Positions 28,125-30,370 of a stretch of 30,370 bases of DNA are shown here, piece by piece. The translations under genes and the position numbers were made by a program. Source of the stretch: Chara braunii (lineage: Eukaryota > Streptophyta > Charophyceae > Charales > Characeae); the NCBI GenBank assembly GCA_003427395.1, contig BFEA01000318.1:368189-398558 (forward strand), written 5' to 3'. Position 1 is the stretch's first letter; every line of letters begins with the position of its first letter. A model generated the notes under the pieces. It saw only the letters and a program-made list of their open reading frames with translations. It was not told the origin of the DNA and searched no databases.

Positions 28125-28840
28125 ACACTCACTGTCACTCAGATTGATTGGGAAAACAGGCGACCAGAGTGAGAATCTGTAAACAAGTACCGGAGGCTTG
28201 GCAGATGGTACGAAGTAGGAACGGACAAAGAAGAGCTAGCCGTAAGGGCCAGGTATGGGCCTGGATGGAGGCTAGGACCAATCAGTACAACGGGCACATT
28301 GATGCATTTACGTAAACGACAGAATTCAAAACCACGGCAGAGCACTCACACTGCTAGGTTCAACATGGGACGGGGGAGAGTGGTTGAGTTAATATAGCAC
28401 AGGATTGACAGATGCTGGCAAACAGGAATTAGTGTAAGAAAGGGAAAGACAGAGCCCAGAACCACAGCGGAGCACAGAGCGGGGGAGTAGGGAAATGGGA
28501 GGTAGCCCTGTCTCCTGGAATTGGTTGTCAAGCACGGGTCACAGAATCGGGTTGCGGGACTACAGACAACATAATTCTGTTACCTGGGTGAGTGGAGAGT
28601 AGCACAACAGTAGGACTGTCTCCAACCCCTCCACCCCCCCAGGAACAGCCAAGGGGAACCGACTATACTGTCCCCTCCATTGTACTACCAAAGATGCTAG
28701 CAACCCAAGCTGGGGTGTACTGGGACGTAGCGTAGAAAGGGCCACCAATCTGTGTGCCCAACTTGGGATGGGTGGACCCGGTAGCTAGCACGATCCACAA
28801 TTGCATGTCTGATCACACAAACAACCACATTGTTCAGGGA
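28125..28840 (+). other. Non-coding, possible 3' UTR of the Gln-rich element
   Basis: No reading frame or RNA gene is recognised between the end of the Gln-rich frame and the tail hairpin. Confidence 0.4.
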
Positions 28841-28961
28841 CTCTGGACCCCATTTCCAGCAGGTGCTGCTCCACATCAATAGATGGAGCCTACCCGACAG
28901 TGATAGGGGTGACTGCTCTTATCAGCACCCCTAGCACTAGGCCGGGCTGTTCATCCAAAAA
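28841..28961 (+). mobile_element. LINE-type 3' tail, copy d
   Basis: Hairpin CTGGA/TCCAG (28843-28847, 28855-28859; loop ccccatt) and second hairpin GCTCC/GGAGC (28868-28872, 28885-28889) precede tgttcatcc and a short A run. Order and spacing match tail b at 5931-6071, so both come from one subfamily. The A run is only five bases, suggesting age. Confidence 0.7.
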
Positions 28962-28989
28962 CCAAATAGCACAGGGCCTTGCAAAGGAG

Positions 28990-29362
28990 GTAAATCTTGT
29001 TGCCCCCCGCCCCAACAGCGGTAGTCAGAGATGGGGTGGGGCTGCCGGTGGGGCTCCGGCTAATGCAAAGACCAAGCAGTTTGCCAGTGGCTGCGCCTCC
29101 CTTTCTCATCGTCCCCCACCCCTCATCGAGTAACATTGAGTACCAGCAGAGGCTATGGCCAACACTCTCCCACACACCACACACAACCCACTCGCGCTCA
29201 CACTCACACCCGTAGACCCCGCTAATACCGATGAGGGGTATCCAGAGGGACTATCACAGTCCGTTGGCACTAAGTGCGCCGCAGGCGTCATGGGGCTTGA
29301 ACCCACCACCTCCTGAATGCCACTTGCATGCCAAACCAACTCAGCCAAGCCTGTACCTTCTT
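28990..29362 (-). mobile_element. SINE-2, tRNA-derived head, boundaries uncertain
   Basis: On the minus strand TGGCTGAGTTGG (29347-29336) and GGGTTCAAGCCCC (29304-29292) are pol III A and B boxes at tRNA spacing. The head shares aagtggcattcaggaggt with SINE-1, but the bodies differ. No poly(A) or TSD was found, so the 3' limit is a guess. Confidence 0.55.
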
Positions 29363-29410
29363 TTTCTGGTTCAATCTGCAAATACACTAGTGTCAGCCTG
29401 TACTAGCCTC

Positions 29411-29412
<2 letters not shown>

Positions 29413-29445
<33 letters not shown>

Positions 29446-29922
29446 AAGGCTAATTCTTTAAGCCCAACCAATTCAATTACCTGTCAAATCTGGACAGGAC
29501 GGCCTTTCAGTAGGCCGTTTTTATCGTCATTATAGTATTACCGGGAACCCCGTAGCAGCCACATCCGTGCTCAAGCCTCCAACGAGGGAACATGCAGGAG
29601 CTGCACCCAGCAGCAGGTGCGATACCTGCTACAGCAGGTGGGCTATACCGGCCAGGGGTCAACCGGTAGCATCAGGACCGAGCTTCTTCGATGGGCCAGT
29701 CACTGTGCCTCCCCTCAGGTGGTGGTCCCCTCCCGCTATGAACATCAGCAGTCTCTGCTCAATGTCTCTCGGGGGGACCAACGGCATATCTCTAGGTGGC
29801 GGGCGCCAAGCTTGCCCAGGAATGTACATGAATGCCAATGGGGATTGAACCCAAGACCTCCTGAATGCCACTTGTGTGCCTTACCAACTGAGCTAGGCCG
29901 CTGGATTTTTTTCCTTTTTTCA
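29413..29922 (-). mobile_element. SINE-1, tRNA-derived, with poly(A) and 11-bp TSD
   Basis: The minus strand carries an A box TAGCTCAGTTGG (29895-29884) and a B box GGGTTCAATCCCC (29852-29840), a body of about 390 bases and a 32-A tail (29444-29413). actagcctcac at 29402-29412 and 29923-29933 is the target duplication. The element is transcribed by RNA polymerase III from the internal promoter and moved by LINE proteins. At about 510 bp it is long for a tRNA SINE. A 7-bp hairpin (acggcct/aggccgt) sits near its 3' end at 29499-29518. The pure A tract and exact TSD suggest a fairly recent insertion. Confidence 0.88.
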
Positions 29923-29933
29923 ACTAGCCTCAC

Positions 29934-30317
29934 ATTCACTTATCCATGACCATTTAAAACAAAATGAAAGGCCATTAAATTTGCAGCATCCAGTCAGAGA
30001 TCTTTTTTTGTGTGTGAGAGAAAGGGCCATAGTCGTAGATTGATGTTAATCTCCGATTAGATTAGGGTTGTGTCCTGGGAATTGCGATTTTTTTAGGCCA
30101 GGGTAATTAAGGCCTGCCGGGTGCATGCTGTTCCGTGATTTTAACTTGGGTATTTTGCGCTGGTGTTGGATGTTGTCTTTGACCCCTTCATTAGATCAGG
30201 ATACATGTAGATAAGATATATAAATTGCTTTCTCGTGTTTTTGACTTTACTGGAGTAATGTTAATTTACCGATGTTTATTGGAGTTAATTAGGGTGTGAT
30301 GTGAATCAGTGTTAATG
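29934..30317. other. Non-coding, AT-rich
   Basis: No gene, RNA or element motif recognised. Confidence 0.45.
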
Positions 30318-30363
30318 TAGGGTATGACTCAGCCCCGTTTGTTAAGTAGGGTGTGACTCAGCC
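30318..30363. repeat. 17-bp direct repeat, 29-bp period
   Basis: tagggtatgactcagcc (30318-30334) and tagggtgtgactcagcc (30347-30363) differ at one base. A tandem array may continue past the window. Confidence 0.65.
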
Positions 30364-30370
30364 GCGGTGG

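Noticed and set aside
29499-29523. GC stem followed by TTTTT, like a bacterial intrinsic terminator
   Set aside because: It lies inside a eukaryotic SINE; nothing else in the window is bacterial.
1-30370. CRISPR arrays, bacterial operons, riboswitches, defence systems
   Set aside because: No regularly spaced repeats, Shine-Dalgarno-led gene strings or related proteins. The content is eukaryotic retroelements.

Overview
The window is repeat-dense nuclear DNA from a eukaryote, most likely a green plant or charophyte relative. The evidence is L1-type non-LTR retrotransposons carrying a plant-style zf-RVT C-terminus, a DUF4283-like ORF1 domain, and a U2 snRNA retrocopy whose 5' end (ATACCTTTCTCGG) is the plant form as I remember it. 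Species cannot be named. I see no intact host gene; nearly all recognisable coding sequence is decayed transposon.

Layout. 1-5512: LINE-A (+), ORF1 C-terminus then a nearly complete ORF2 broken by six stops and one frameshift. 5513-5550: a synthetic Tn5/Nextera junction adapter between two identical 146-bp copies, a library or assembly artefact. 5930-6071: LINE tail with poly(A), abutting LINE-B (-, about 6072-7476). 7500-7910: Ty3/gypsy integrase C-terminal fragment. 8270-10360: low complexity, a homopolymer-only insertion with target-site duplication (TSD), three LINE 3'-end fragments, and the U2 retrocopy with 15-bp TSDs. 10640-11160: LINE-C zf-RVT fragment (-) and another tail. 11540-12270: degenerate repeats. 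12384-12682: a MITE-like element with 25-bp perfect terminal inverted repeats. 12683-15340: no recognised gene. 15340-17313: LINE-D (+). 17314-25036: LINE-E (-), inserted in the 3' UTR of LINE-D, which resumes at 25037. 25310-28124: a broken Gln/His-rich reading frame of unknown family, followed by a LINE-type tail ending near 28961. 28990-29922: two SINEs with related tRNA-like heads, one with 11-bp TSDs. 29934-30370: no gene seen.

How the parts relate. The LINEs supply the retrotransposition machinery (ORF1 RNA-binding protein; ORF2 endonuclease, reverse transcriptase and zf-RVT). The U2 copy, SINEs and bare tails look like products of it. The most interesting signal is a small RNA hairpin (5-6-bp stem, always a 7-nt loop beginning CC) found nine times in LINE 3' ends on both strands, with compensatory and wobble changes in the stem. 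It is a candidate 3' recognition element for the reverse transcriptase.
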